This document shows, one piece after another, positions 8,766-16,984 of a DNA stretch of 33,873 bases. Both the position numbers and the translations under genes were made by a program. Source of the DNA: Marinobacter santoriniensis NKSG1 (GTDB lineage Bacteria; Pseudomonadota; Gammaproteobacteria; Pseudomonadales; Oleiphilaceae); the NCBI RefSeq assembly GCF_000347775.1, contig NZ_APAT01000011.1:1-33873 (forward strand), written 5' to 3'. The notes under the pieces were generated by a model. The model was not told the DNA's origin, did no database searches, and saw only the letters and a program-made list of their open reading frames with translations. Numbering within the stretch: position 1 is the stretch's first letter; the number at the start of each line of letters is the position of its first letter.

Positions 8766-8999
8766 TCATTGCAAAAACGTCAGTAACTGATCCCGGGTAA
8801 ACGGCCAGTCCAGCTCAGCCCCGGTATCGTTGCGGCGCAGGACCGGGATGCGTGTGCCATAACGTTTGACCAGGTCCTCCGACTGGGCGATGTCCACAAC
8901 GTCCACCGGCACGGGTTCCGGCATCGGGGTATTGACCAGCAAGGCCTCCGCCAGTTCACACAAATGGCACTGGGACGTGGTGTAGAAATACAGTTCCAT
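8766..8999 (-). CDS. Glutaredoxin family protein (DUF836-like)
   Basis: A 77-residue thioredoxin-fold protein with a CHLC redox motif at residues 11-14 after a short beta strand (MELYFYTTSQ), a TRIPVLRR segment holding the cis-proline, and a final helix. It resembles short DUF836/glutaredoxin-like proteins rather than classical GrxA or GrxC. The predicted role is thiol-disulfide exchange in the cytosol; its partner is unknown. Its ATG overlaps the yciK stop (TAATG on the minus strand), which implies translational coupling to the oxidoreductase. Confidence 0.85.
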   Translation of the reverse strand: MELYFYTTSQCHLCELAEALLVNTPMPEPVPVDVVDIAQSEDLVKRYGTRIPVLRRNDTGAELDWPFTRDQLLTFLQ

Positions 9000-9751
9000 T
9001 ATTTTTTCGGCTGTGCGTCCAGTTGTTGGCCGTTAACGTCACGGCTGTCACGCCCCATCAGATACAGGTAAACGGGCATCAGTTCCTCTGGTGCGGGGTT
9101 CTGCTGTGGATTCTCCGCGGGATAGGCCATGGACCGCATCTGGGTACGCGTTGCGCCGGGGTTCAGGCTGTTGACCCGGATATTGTGCCGCTCGTCGTCA
9201 AGTTCTTCCGACATCAGCTGGCTCAAGCCCTCAATGGCAAATTTTGAGACCGCATAAGCGCCCCAGTAGGCTTTGGCCTTGCGGCCGACGCCAGAGGACG
9301 TGAATACCACGGAGGCATCCCCCGATTGGCGCAAAAGGGGGATCATGGCCCGGCTCAGCAGAAAGGGCGCTGTGGCGTTAACATGCATGACCTTGTTCCA
9401 CGTTTCCGGATCATACAGTTCGACCGGACTCCGGTTGCCGAGAATCGCCGCGTTGTGAAGCAAACCGTCGAGTCGCCCGAAGTTGTCTTCGATGGTCATG
9501 GCCAGCTCTTCGTAGTCCTTGACGGCCGCACCCTCGAAATTCATGGGGACGATGGCAGGCTTCGGATGGCCGGCGGCCTCGATCTCATCATAGACTTCTT
9601 CCAGCCGCGATACGGTACGACCCACCAGAATGACGGTGGCTCCGTGTGCGGCATAGGCCCTGGCGGCGGCACGTCCGATTCCGCTGCCGGCACCCGTTAC
9701 CATGATAATGCGATCCTTGAGCAGATCGGCGGGCGCTTGGTAATCGTGCAT
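8999..9751 (-). CDS. yciK: YciK family short-chain oxidoreductase
   Basis: A 250-residue classical short-chain dehydrogenase/reductase resembling E. coli YciK. It has the Rossmann motif VTGAGSGIGRAAA near residues 19-31, LHNAAILG, the catalytic serine segment VFTSSGVGR, the YAVSK catalytic tyrosine/lysine pair and INPGATRT-type loop (LNPGATRTQM). The N-terminus MHDYQAPADLLKDR matches E. coli MHYQPKQDLLNDR, which fixes the start at 9749-9751 with GGAG eight bases upstream. The physiological substrate is not known. It lies between the MupP-like phosphatase (34 bp upstream) and the glutaredoxin-like gene, an order shared in part with Pseudomonas. Confidence 0.92.
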   Translation of the reverse strand: MHDYQAPADLLKDRIIMVTGAGSGIGRAAARAYAAHGATVILVGRTVSRLEEVYDEIEAAGHPKPAIVPMNFEGAAVKDYEELAMTIEDNFGRLDGLLHNAAILGNRSPVELYDPETWNKVMHVNATAPFLLSRAMIPLLRQSGDASVVFTSSGVGRKAKAYWGAYAVSKFAIEGLSQLMSEELDDERHNIRVNSLNPGATRTQMRSMAYPAENPQQNPAPEELMPVYLYLMGRDSRDVNGQQLDAQPKK

Positions 9752-9785
9752 ACACGTGTCTCCGTTTCGCGTCAGCGCCTGGCCG

Positions 9786-10493
9786 TCAGGCCGGCGAGAT
9801 TTCATCAGGTTCGCATTGTAACAGCTTTGCCAGATCGCTGACCGTATCGGCGATCTGGTCGGCTTGCCAGAGATCCACGGTCTCGGGTTCCTCGATGTAG
9901 CCATAGCGGACCGCAACCGTTTTCATCCCCGCGTTGCGGCCTGCCTGAATGTCCCGTTCGTGATCACCCACATAAACTGTGCCGGCTGGATCACGGCCGA
10001 TCCGGGAACAGGCGAGCAGCAGGGCCTCGGGGTGGGGTTTCCGTTGCGCAACGTGATCCGGGCAGATGACGACCGCGCATCGGTCTGCCAGGCCCAGAGC
10101 TTTGACCAGTGGCGCAGCGAATCGCACCGGCTTGTTGGTGACGATGCCCCAGGGGATGTTCCGGACTTCCAGACTACGTAGCAACACATCCATGCCGTCA
10201 AAAAGCCGGGTTTCAACGGCGACGCCGGCTTCGTACAGATCCAGGAAGGCGGTGTGCTTCTCGGTGTAGTCCGGATCATCAGGGCTCAGCCCGAAACCGA
10301 CACGGATCATGGCGCGGGCCCCGTTTGAGACCGAGCGTCGGATCTGTTCTGCGGGGAGGGCAGAAAGACCGTGCTGGGCACGCAACTGATTCAGGCACCG
10401 GATAAAGTCCGGCGCGGTGTCAATCAGGGTGCCGTCCAGATCAAAAAGAACGGCGGAAAGGCTCTGCTCAGGCATCACGGGTGTCGCGGGCAT
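9786..10493 (-). CDS. mupP: HAD phosphatase, probable MurNAc 6-phosphate phosphatase MupP (or Gph)
   Basis: A 235-residue HAD-IA hydrolase with motif [10 protein letters not shown] (nucleophile D18, acid/base D20), motif II IVTNKP, motif III lysine in [12 protein letters not shown] and motif [13 protein letters not shown]. Such genes are often labelled phosphoglycolate phosphatase (gph). In Pseudomonas the gene between ubiG and the YciK-like oxidoreductase is MupP, which dephosphorylates MurNAc 6-phosphate in anhydromuropeptide recycling. This protein shares that exact context, and the stretches ICPDHV and AVRYGYI match the MupP I recall more closely than E. coli Gph. Two starts are possible: ATG at 10493 (26-nt overlap with ubiG) or ATG at 10475 (8-nt overlap, nearer typical family length); neither has a strong ribosome site. 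Substrate assignment is an inference. Confidence 0.8.
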   Translation of the reverse strand: MPATPVMPEQSLSAVLFDLDGTLIDTAPDFIRCLNQLRAQHGLSALPAEQIRRSVSNGARAMIRVGFGLSPDDPDYTEKHTAFLDLYEAGVAVETRLFDGMDVLLRSLEVRNIPWGIVTNKPVRFAAPLVKALGLADRCAVVICPDHVAQRKPHPEALLLACSRIGRDPAGTVYVGDHERDIQAGRNAGMKTVAVRYGYIEEPETVDLWQADQIADTVSDLAKLLQCEPDEISPA

Positions 10494-11184
10494 GCATCAG
10501 GTAGTTTACGTCGACATCCCGTCCCAGTTTGTAGCTCTTGGTGATCGGGTTGTACGTCATTCCGCTAAGTTCCCGCACGTCCAGGCCTGCCTGTCGGAGA
10601 AAATCCGACATCTCCGAGGGTCGGATGAACTTTTTCCATTCGTGGGTGCCTTTGGGGAGCATGTTCAAGACATACTCTGCGCCTACAATAGCGAACAGGA
10701 ACGATTTCGGGTTCCGGTTGATGGTCGAGACAAACAGGTGCCCACCGGGCTTCAGCATGGCAGCACAAGACTTGAGCACAGAAGCCGGGTCGGGTACATG
10801 CTCGAGCATTTCAAGGCAGGTCACCACGTCGTATTGGCCGGCTTGCTCAGGATCCCGGGCAAGTTCTTCCACGGTGATCTGCCGGTAGTCCACAGAAATC
10901 CCGCTCTCGAGGCCGTGCAGCCTGGCAACTGACAGGGGCGCCTCGCCCATATCGATTCCGGTCACGTGAGCACCGCGCTGGGCCATGCCCTCGGAGAGCA
11001 GACCTCCACCGCAACCCACATCCAGAACTTTCTTGCCCGCCAGAGACACGCGCTCATCGATGTAGTTGAGCCGCAAAGGGTTAATGTCGTGCAGCGGCTT
11101 GAATTCGCTGGAGGGATCCCACCAGCGATTCGCCAGTGCTTCGAATTTGGCGATTTCGTTCCGGTCTACGTTCTGATTGGTCAT
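10468..11184 (-). CDS. ubiG: Ubiquinone biosynthesis O-methyltransferase UbiG
   Basis: UbiG performs both SAM-dependent O-methylations in ubiquinone synthesis. The 238-residue product is close to E. coli UbiG (240 residues) and includes the family N-terminus with [27 protein letters not shown], the SAM-binding motif VLDVGCGGG (53-61), [13 protein letters not shown] and [12 protein letters not shown] placed the start at ATG 11182-11184, which gives the standard N-terminus; the frame extends further upstream without resemblance. It starts 32 bp after mtaD and overlaps the start of the downstream phosphatase gene, so the three are probably one transcript. Confidence 0.96.
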   Translation of the reverse strand: MTNQNVDRNEIAKFEALANRWWDPSSEFKPLHDINPLRLNYIDERVSLAGKKVLDVGCGGGLLSEGMAQRGAHVTGIDMGEAPLSVARLHGLESGISVDYRQITVEELARDPEQAGQYDVVTCLEMLEHVPDPASVLKSCAAMLKPGGHLFVSTINRNPKSFLFAIVGAEYVLNMLPKGTHEWKKFIRPSEMSDFLRQAGLDVRELSGMTYNPITKSYKLGRDVDVNYLMHARDTRDA

Positions 11185-11216
11185 GGTTGGCCCTGTCTGG
11201 CACTGTCGAAAATCGG

Positions 11217-12560
11217 TTAACGGGTTTCGGACTGGCGGATTCGCTCCCGCCACCCATTGACCCGAAGCGTGAGGTCCGCAACGTCGATGCGGGTGAGCTT
11301 GCCATCCTGCAGTTGAGGTACGCCGTGAATCCAGCTATGGCTTACCGCACGGCCATGATTGCTGTAGACCAGGTGCGAGGCCGGATCATACACCGGTTGC
11401 AGAAAGGGGTCGCTCAGATCAATGGCAATGAGATCGGCAAGCTTGCCCGGGACAAGGGAACCCAGATCATGCTCCCGGCCCAGGGCGCGGGCGCCATTGA
11501 TCGTCGCCATGGCAAGCGCCTGATGTGCCGACAGCGCCGCGGCATCCTGCGCGGTGACCTTGGCGATCATGGCGGCACTGCGCAGCTCACCGAACAGATC
11601 GAGATCATTGTTGCTGGCCGCACCGTCGGTGCCGATTGCCACGTTGACGCCTTGATCGATGAGTCGCTGCACTGGGCAGAGCCCGCTGGCGAGCTTCAGG
11701 TTGGACTCCGGGCAATGCACAACGTGCCCACCAGATGTCGCCACCCGGTCGATGTCTGAGTCATCGAGCTGGGTCATGTGGACGCACTGGGTGTTGGGCC
11801 CGAGCAACCCGATTTCGTCAATCCGCTGAGTCGGGCGTTTTTCGCTGGTCTTCACCGCCTCGTCTACCTCGAACGCGGTTTCGTGCAGATGCATCTGGAT
11901 GCGTGCGCCGGTTTCGCGGGATAGCGCCAGTGCGGTCGCCAGGGGGCCGTCAGAGACGGTGTAGGGCGCGTGGGGACCGATAGCCGGCATAATGAATTCG
12001 TCGGTTTCCCAGGTTTCGATCAGATCAGCGCCTTTACGGAAGTACTCTTCCGGCCCGGAACCCCAGGCCGTTGGAAAGTCGAGCAACGGGAAGCATACCT
12101 GTGCTCGCATGCCGGCATCATGGGCCGCCTGGGAAACGATTTCGGGAAAGAAATACATGTCCGAAAAGGTGGTAGTGCCGGTGCGCAACATTTCCGCCAT
12201 GGCCAGTTGGGTACCATCGGCGATGAACTGCTCACTGATGAACTTCTGTTCGGCGGGCCAGATATGATCATTCAGCCAGGTCATCAATGGCAGGTCATCC
12301 GCCAGACCGCGGAACAGCGACATGGCGGCGTGTCCGTGCATGTTGATCAGCCCGGGCATAACCACGTGATCGGGTAAGTCCACCGCTTCACGGGCGTGGA
12401 ATTCATGATTGGCCTGGTCCTGGGGAATGACCGCCAGAATCCGGGAGCCGCGAATAATAATGGCGTGATTTTCCAGAACCGTATCGGCCGGTTCAATGGG
12501 AATCACCCATCGGGCATTGATGCGGATATCGGCTGCGGTGGTGATGGTATCTGCCGTCAT
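11217..12560 (-). CDS. mtaD: 5-methylthioadenosine/S-adenosylhomocysteine deaminase
   Basis: A 447-residue amidohydrolase of the TrzA/SsnA group that deaminates methylthioadenosine (MTA) to methylthioinosine and often S-adenosylhomocysteine to its inosine analogue. Visible metal and substrate residues are H75 and H77 (NMHGHAAMS), H197 (GPHAPY), H224 and E227 (MHLHETAFE) and D312 (GTDGAASNN). The start is ATG at 12558-12560 with AAGG upstream. Its Pseudomonas counterpart adjoins ubiG and mtnA and was shown to prefer MTA, as I recall; the same context here supports the MTA role over a guanine, hydroxyatrazine or other deaminase. It diverges from mtnA, the later step of the same salvage route. 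Confidence 0.9.
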   Translation of the reverse strand: MTADTITTAADIRINARWVIPIEPADTVLENHAIIIRGSRILAVIPQDQANHEFHAREAVDLPDHVVMPGLINMHGHAAMSLFRGLADDLPLMTWLNDHIWPAEQKFISEQFIADGTQLAMAEMLRTGTTTFSDMYFFPEIVSQAAHDAGMRAQVCFPLLDFPTAWGSGPEEYFRKGADLIETWETDEFIMPAIGPHAPYTVSDGPLATALALSRETGARIQMHLHETAFEVDEAVKTSEKRPTQRIDEIGLLGPNTQCVHMTQLDDSDIDRVATSGGHVVHCPESNLKLASGLCPVQRLIDQGVNVAIGTDGAASNNDLDLFGELRSAAMIAKVTAQDAAALSAHQALAMATINGARALGREHDLGSLVPGKLADLIAIDLSDPFLQPVYDPASHLVYSNHGRAVSHSWIHGVPQLQDGKLTRIDVADLTLRVNGWRERIRQSETR

Positions 12561-12724
12561 TCGTTCGCCTTGAAATGCGCCGGCGAATTGCCCGCGCGTG
12601 CGGATGAATTGTTGCCCGAGAGTATAACCAGCGCGTGCAGCAAGGACTACCCTGGACCTTGTGATAAGGGCTTAACGGAACCACTGTTAGTGAGAGAAAG
12701 GAATTCCGGGCGTATCTTTTTCCG

Positions 12725-12746
12725 GGGCCGGTATACTGTCCGGCCC
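12725..12746. promoter_or_regulatory. -10 box inside a perfect inverted repeat upstream of mtnA
   Basis: GGGCCGG (12725-12731) and CCGGCCC (12740-12746) form a perfect 7-bp inverted repeat. The 8-bp interval holds TATACT (12732-12737), a good -10 box for mtnA 35 bp upstream of its ATG. No convincing -35 hexamer is seen, so activation or another start site is possible. The repeat could be an operator over the promoter, or a leader stem-loop if transcription starts further upstream. Confidence 0.45.
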
Positions 12747-12771
12747 TGAAAGCATCCAAAGGAGGCGTGTA

Positions 12772-13833
12772 ATGGCAAATCAGAGTGGTCAGAGTGAGCG
12801 GAAGCTTGGGACAGTTGCGTTGCGCTGGCATGGCCATAGCCTCGAGTTGCTGGATCAGAGGCTGTTACCAACTGAAGAGCACTGGATAACGGCGGAGGGT
12901 GCTACTGCCGTGGCGCAGTGTATTCGTGACATGGTGGTGCGTGGGGCCCCGGCGATCGGGATCAGTGCCGCCTATGGTGTCGCGCTGGCAGCCCGTCACG
13001 CTGGCGGGGGTGACTGGAAGGCTGAGATTCTCCAGGCCATACGCGTCCTCGCGGAATCGCGACCAACCGCTGTCAATCTCTTCTGGGCGCTCCAACGCAT
13101 GGAGCGTGTGTTCCATGAGTGCCATTCTCTGGAGGAGGCGACCAAGCGGCTCGCCGCCGAGGCGGAACACATCCACGAGGAGGATGTCGACGCCAATCTC
13201 GCCATGGCGGATCACGCTCTGGAACTGATCAATCCTGAGAGTGCCATTTCGGTCCTGACCCACTGCAATACCGGTGCACTGGCAACAGGTGGTTATGGCA
13301 CGGCCCTGGGCGTCATTCGGCGTTTGCATGAGCGGGGACGTTTGAAGGAGGTGTTCGCGGATGAAACCCGTCCCTGGCTTCAGGGCAGTCGCCTGACGGC
13401 CTGGGAACTGTCCCGGGATGGTATTCCTGTCACATTGAATGCCGACGGGGCGGCCGCAGCTATCCTGGCCCGAGGCGAGGTCAGCTGGATTGTCGTAGGC
13501 GCTGATCGGATTACCGCAAACGGAGACGTGGCGAACAAGATCGGAACCTACAACCTGGCGGTCCTCGCCCGACACCACAAGGTAGGCTTCATGGTTGTGG
13601 CTCCGTCAAGCACCATTGACATGTCGCTGTCGTCCGGTAAGGACATTCCTATTGAGGAGCGCAATGGCAATGAGGTGAGAGAGATTCGGGGTATTCCGTT
13701 GGCACCGGACGGCGTCAAGGTCTTCAATCCGGTGTTCGATGTCACGCCGGCCAGCCTGATAGATGCAATCGTGACGGAAAAGGGCGTTGTCAAAAATCCC
13801 AATATTACCGGGATGCAGGCGTTATTCGGTTGA
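12772..13833 (+). CDS. mtnA: S-methyl-5-thioribose-1-phosphate isomerase
   Basis: MtnA converts methylthioribose 1-phosphate to methylthioribulose 1-phosphate in methionine salvage from MTA. The 353-residue product is typical in length and shows [14 protein letters not shown] (57-69), [16 protein letters not shown] with catalytic C165, VVGADRIT with catalytic D245 and [10 protein letters not shown]165 and D245 correspond to C160 and D240 of the Bacillus enzyme. A strong AAAGGAGG site (12758-12765) lies six bases before the ATG. Its last 12 bases overlap the 3' end of the convergent XRE gene. The related eIF2B-type ribose-bisphosphate isomerases are a less likely alternative given the mtaD neighbour. 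Confidence 0.96.
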   Translation: MANQSGQSERKLGTVALRWHGHSLELLDQRLLPTEEHWITAEGATAVAQCIRDMVVRGAPAIGISAAYGVALAARHAGGGDWKAEILQAIRVLAESRPTAVNLFWALQRMERVFHECHSLEEATKRLAAEAEHIHEEDVDANLAMADHALELINPESAISVLTHCNTGALATGGYGTALGVIRRLHERGRLKEVFADETRPWLQGSRLTAWELSRDGIPVTLNADGAAAAILARGEVSWIVVGADRITANGDVANKIGTYNLAVLARHHKVGFMVVAPSSTIDMSLSSGKDIPIEERNGNEVREIRGIPLAPDGVKVFNPVFDVTPASLIDAIVTEKGVVKNPNITGMQALFG

Positions 13834-14565
13834 GGAATCCTTCCCGGATTCCTCCAGTTGGCGTTTCATTTCACTGACCTGGCGCTCCTGCTCCTCCACA
13901 AAGTGGAGAGACATCTCAAAGCTTTGGCGCGTGAATTCCAGCACCCTGCGAAAACCTTCATCGGTCAGGTTTCGCGCGTCGTCGTGGCGACGGAAGATGT
14001 TGATGAACTCCCGTTCCCGCTCGAACTGCAGTGGTAACCGGCCAACGCCCCAGTCGTTCAGCAGTTTCCAGACTTCCGGATTGTAGTTCCGGGTGGTTCG
14101 AAGAATGAAGGGAATAGGGTCGTTGCGCGCGATCAGCGCCGCCAGACGCAGGATCAGTTCAAAAGACAGGGTGGCGGTGCCGTTTTCGATGGCTTCCAGT
14201 ACCGACTTGTCGCGAAGGTTGAGAGCCTCGCTCATTTCGGTCAGGGTCAGGCCTGCGACTTCACGGATGTCCTTCAGTGACTGCCCGGCAATCAGCATGG
14301 CCCTGAGCTGGTCCTGGGAGTGAATCAATGCCCGTCCGAACCGGAGTGAGGTGTCGGTGGCCCTGGCACCCAGTCTGAGTGCCGAGCCTGTGAGCTGAAA
14401 CAGCCGGTCGACCAGGCCTTCCTGTTCCCTGGCGCTGCCGGCTGCCGGGGCCATCGCATCCACCGCGTCCATGGATTTCATGGCATGCAGGGCATCCAGC
14501 AGCATGTTCCGGATCTCCCGGGCTTCTTCGGGGTTCTCCGGGTTGCCCCCGCTGTCGGCCGTCAC
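13822..14565 (-). CDS. XRE-type helix-turn-helix regulator with C-terminal coiled coil
   Basis: A 247-residue protein with an acidic, variable N-terminus and a central Cro/C1-type helix-turn-helix (about residues 95-150: [22 protein letters not shown], split here as [12 protein letters not shown] and [10 protein letters not shown], then [21 protein letters not shown]). The C-terminal third is helical and charged, ending in a likely coiled coil ([17 protein letters not shown]). It is probably a DNA-binding regulator; its targets are unknown. The start is GTG at 14563-14565 with GGAG seven bases upstream. It follows prc by 15 bp on the same strand, so it is probably in the prc transcript. Its stop lies inside the end of mtnA (12-nt convergent overlap). 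Confidence 0.8.
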   Translation of the reverse strand: MTADSGGNPENPEEAREIRNMLLDALHAMKSMDAVDAMAPAAGSAREQEGLVDRLFQLTGSALRLGARATDTSLRFGRALIHSQDQLRAMLIAGQSLKDIREVAGLTLTEMSEALNLRDKSVLEAIENGTATLSFELILRLAALIARNDPIPFILRTTRNYNPEVWKLLNDWGVGRLPLQFEREREFINIFRRHDDARNLTDEGFRRVLEFTRQSFEMSLHFVEEQERQVSEMKRQLEESGKDSSTE

Positions 14566-14580
14566 GCGAATGCTCCGGGT

Positions 14581-16758
14581 CTATTTGGCCGGAGCCTGGG
14601 CTGCAAACTGGTGAGGCGTAATGATGGACGCCATGTTTTTGTCCAGATCCAGCATATCGGCCATGATGTATCCGCCTTCCTTGATGACAAAGTCCATTTC
14701 CTCGTCAGTTTTATCCAGATCTGCGGCCTGAGCGTCCTGCCATTTTTCCAGTGCTTCAAGGCTCTCGAACGGCTTTTCACCGTGAAGCTCGCGACGGGCA
14801 TTGGCAATCGTCAGGCGGGTTCGTTCGATCTGATTGTATTGGGAGCGTCGCTTGTCTTCGTTCAGGCTGACGGAGTCCTGTTCACGCTGCTTGTTCAGGA
14901 AGTCGATTTCCCGCTGAAGCAGTTTGAAGTCCGGGCTTTTGGCAAACCGCTGATCGTGGCGCTTACGCAATTCACCAATCACGTTACTGAAATCGAAGTA
15001 CCGGGTGTGGGGGACGGCTTCAATCTGATCCCAGGGCAGGGCATGGTCCAGTGCGTCCTCACCAATCCGGTTCTTGTCGATGCGCGAGGGAATCTCGATG
15101 TCCGGAATAACGCCCTTGTGCTGGGTGGAACCGCCGGAAATTCGATAGAACTTGGACTGGGTGATCTTGAGTTGCCCGTGATTGAGGGGGCGAACTGCCT
15201 GCACCGTTCCCTTGCCGAACGTCTGTGAGCCAACGACCAGACCGCGGCCATAATCCTGGATGGCGCCAGCGAAAATCTCCGAGGCGGACGCGCTCATCCG
15301 GTTCACCAGAACCACCATCGGGCCGTCATAGGCGACCGACGGATCTTCGTCCTTCATGACCTGAACTTCGTTGTTGGAATGCCGGATCTGAACGGTCGGG
15401 CCCTGCTCGATAAACAGTCCGACCAGGTCGTTGGCTTCCTGGAGTGCGCCGCCGCCGTTGTTGCGGAGGTCAATAACGAGTCCGTCGATACCGTCGTTCT
15501 GCTCCAGTTCCCCGATCAGTTTGCGGACATCACGGGTGGTGCTCTTGTAGTTCGGATCACCGGCCTGCATCGCCTGGAAGTCGGCGTAGAAAGTGGGAAT
15601 GGTAATCACCCCGACGGTGTAGTCCTTGCCGTCCCGCTTGAGATGGATGACGTCCTTGCTGGCGCTTTGCTCTTCAAGCTTGACCTGGTCCCGCTTGATG
15701 GCAATGGTCTTGGTAACTGTTTCGTCAGAGGCATTGGCCGGGATGACCTCCAGTTTCACCACAGAATCCCGTGGGCCACGAATCAGGTCGACCACCTCGT
15801 CGAGGCGCCAGCCGATCACATTGACGGGTTTCTCATCGCCCTGGCCAACAGCCACGATCCGATCAGCCGGTTGCAACTGGCCCTGTTTGGACGCCGGGCC
15901 TCCGGGGACGAGACGAACCACTTTGGTGTATTCGTTGTCGGACTGGAGCACGGCGCCAATCCCTTCCAGGGACAGGCTCATGTTGATGTTGAAGTTTTCG
16001 GAAACGCGCGGTGAGAAGTAGGAGGTATGGGGATCCCACATGCCGGTGAAGGCATTCATATAGGCCTGGAACGCGTCTTCACTCCGGGCCTGGTACGCCC
16101 GCTTGAGCTGGCCCTCGTAGCGGCGCTTGAGGTTGTCGGCAATGGTGTCGTCGTCAGTACCGTTCAGGCGCTGGGCCAGGACGGCATTCTTGATGCGTTT
16201 GATCCAGAGTTCGTCCAGTGCGGCGGTATCCGGTTCCCAGTCTGCTTTTGAGCGGTCCAGGAGAATCGACTCATCCTTGGAAAAATCGAGCTTGTCGATG
16301 CCCTGGTCAATGACGTTCAGGGCAAATTTGAGCCGCCCGATGATCCTTTCCTGCACAAGGTTGTAGATGTCAAAGCCAGGTTGCAGTTGTCCCGTTTTGA
16401 GGGCCGAGCCGAGTTGTGGCCTGACGTTGTCAAACTTGCTGATGTCCTGTTTGGTGAGGTAGATCCTCTGGCCATCCAGGTAATCCAGATAGGCGTTAAA
16501 CACTTCATCAGAGAGCTGATTGTTGATACTGAGATCGCGGAAGTGGGTGAACTGCAGCTGCCGTGCAATCAGGATGTTGGCGCGTGCCTGTTCAATGGTC
16601 GGCGCCACCGGCTTATAGACCTGGTTGGCCTCGTCGAGCTTTGCTTGCGCGCCAAATGCTGTTGAAAGCAGCAGGGTAACAGTCAGAGTCCGAAAGAGTT
16701 TCTTGCCGGTACCGGAGAGGGCCTGGCGACGGGGAAAAACGTTTTCCGCGATGGTCAT
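14581..16758 (-). CDS. prc: Carboxy-terminal (tail-specific) processing protease Prc
   Basis: Prc is a periplasmic PDZ-containing serine protease with a Ser-Lys dyad; in E. coli it processes FtsI and degrades the murein hydrolase MepS, and in Pseudomonas it also acts on envelope and sigma-regulator substrates. The 725-residue product has a basic N-region and signal peptide ending near AFGAQA (about residues 28-41), an N-terminal helical domain, a PDZ domain (about 266-345, EGIGAVLQSDNEYTK), the S41 core with IDLRNNGGGALQEA, and the C-terminal DUF3340-type helical region. The catalytic residues align as S491 (within SASAS) and K516 (in TFGKGT), 25 apart as in E. coli S430/K455. I chose the ATG at 16756-16758, which yields a proper signal peptide; the open frame runs further upstream. 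Confidence 0.95.
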   Translation of the reverse strand: MTIAENVFPRRQALSGTGKKLFRTLTVTLLLSTAFGAQAKLDEANQVYKPVAPTIEQARANILIARQLQFTHFRDLSINNQLSDEVFNAYLDYLDGQRIYLTKQDISKFDNVRPQLGSALKTGQLQPGFDIYNLVQERIIGRLKFALNVIDQGIDKLDFSKDESILLDRSKADWEPDTAALDELWIKRIKNAVLAQRLNGTDDDTIADNLKRRYEGQLKRAYQARSEDAFQAYMNAFTGMWDPHTSYFSPRVSENFNINMSLSLEGIGAVLQSDNEYTKVVRLVPGGPASKQGQLQPADRIVAVGQGDEKPVNVIGWRLDEVVDLIRGPRDSVVKLEVIPANASDETVTKTIAIKRDQVKLEEQSASKDVIHLKRDGKDYTVGVITIPTFYADFQAMQAGDPNYKSTTRDVRKLIGELEQNDGIDGLVIDLRNNGGGALQEANDLVGLFIEQGPTVQIRHSNNEVQVMKDEDPSVAYDGPMVVLVNRMSASASEIFAGAIQDYGRGLVVGSQTFGKGTVQAVRPLNHGQLKITQSKFYRISGGSTQHKGVIPDIEIPSRIDKNRIGEDALDHALPWDQIEAVPHTRYFDFSNVIGELRKRHDQRFAKSPDFKLLQREIDFLNKQREQDSVSLNEDKRRSQYNQIERTRLTIANARRELHGEKPFESLEALEKWQDAQAADLDKTDEEMDFVIKEGGYIMADMLDLDKNMASIITPHQFAAQAPAK

Positions 16759-16947
16759 AAAATACTTACCTGACGGTGCGGGGCAGGGAATCCGGTATGT
16801 CGTCCGGACGCTCACCCATGAACGATGAATTTATTGTAGGCAAGCGCCAGATCGGTTGCCATAGGCAGGGAGTATCGGTTCGTGACAATCTGTCCATGAA
16901 CTGGTCAGGTTTGTCACATTTTGGTCAATCGGTGATCGGTTGGATGG

Positions 16948-16976
16948 CACCCGGGGAGCGCCGAACTCCCCGGGTG
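16948..16976 (-). terminator. Stem-loop just downstream of the FadB-like gene
   Basis: A perfect 11-bp inverted repeat (16948-16958 with 16966-16976) around a 7-nt loop begins eight bases past the FadB-like stop. The stem is very GC-rich. There is no T-run after it on the minus strand, so it may stabilise the 3' end or act as a rho-assisted terminator rather than a canonical intrinsic one. Confidence 0.6.
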
Positions 16977-16984
16977 TTGGAGCT

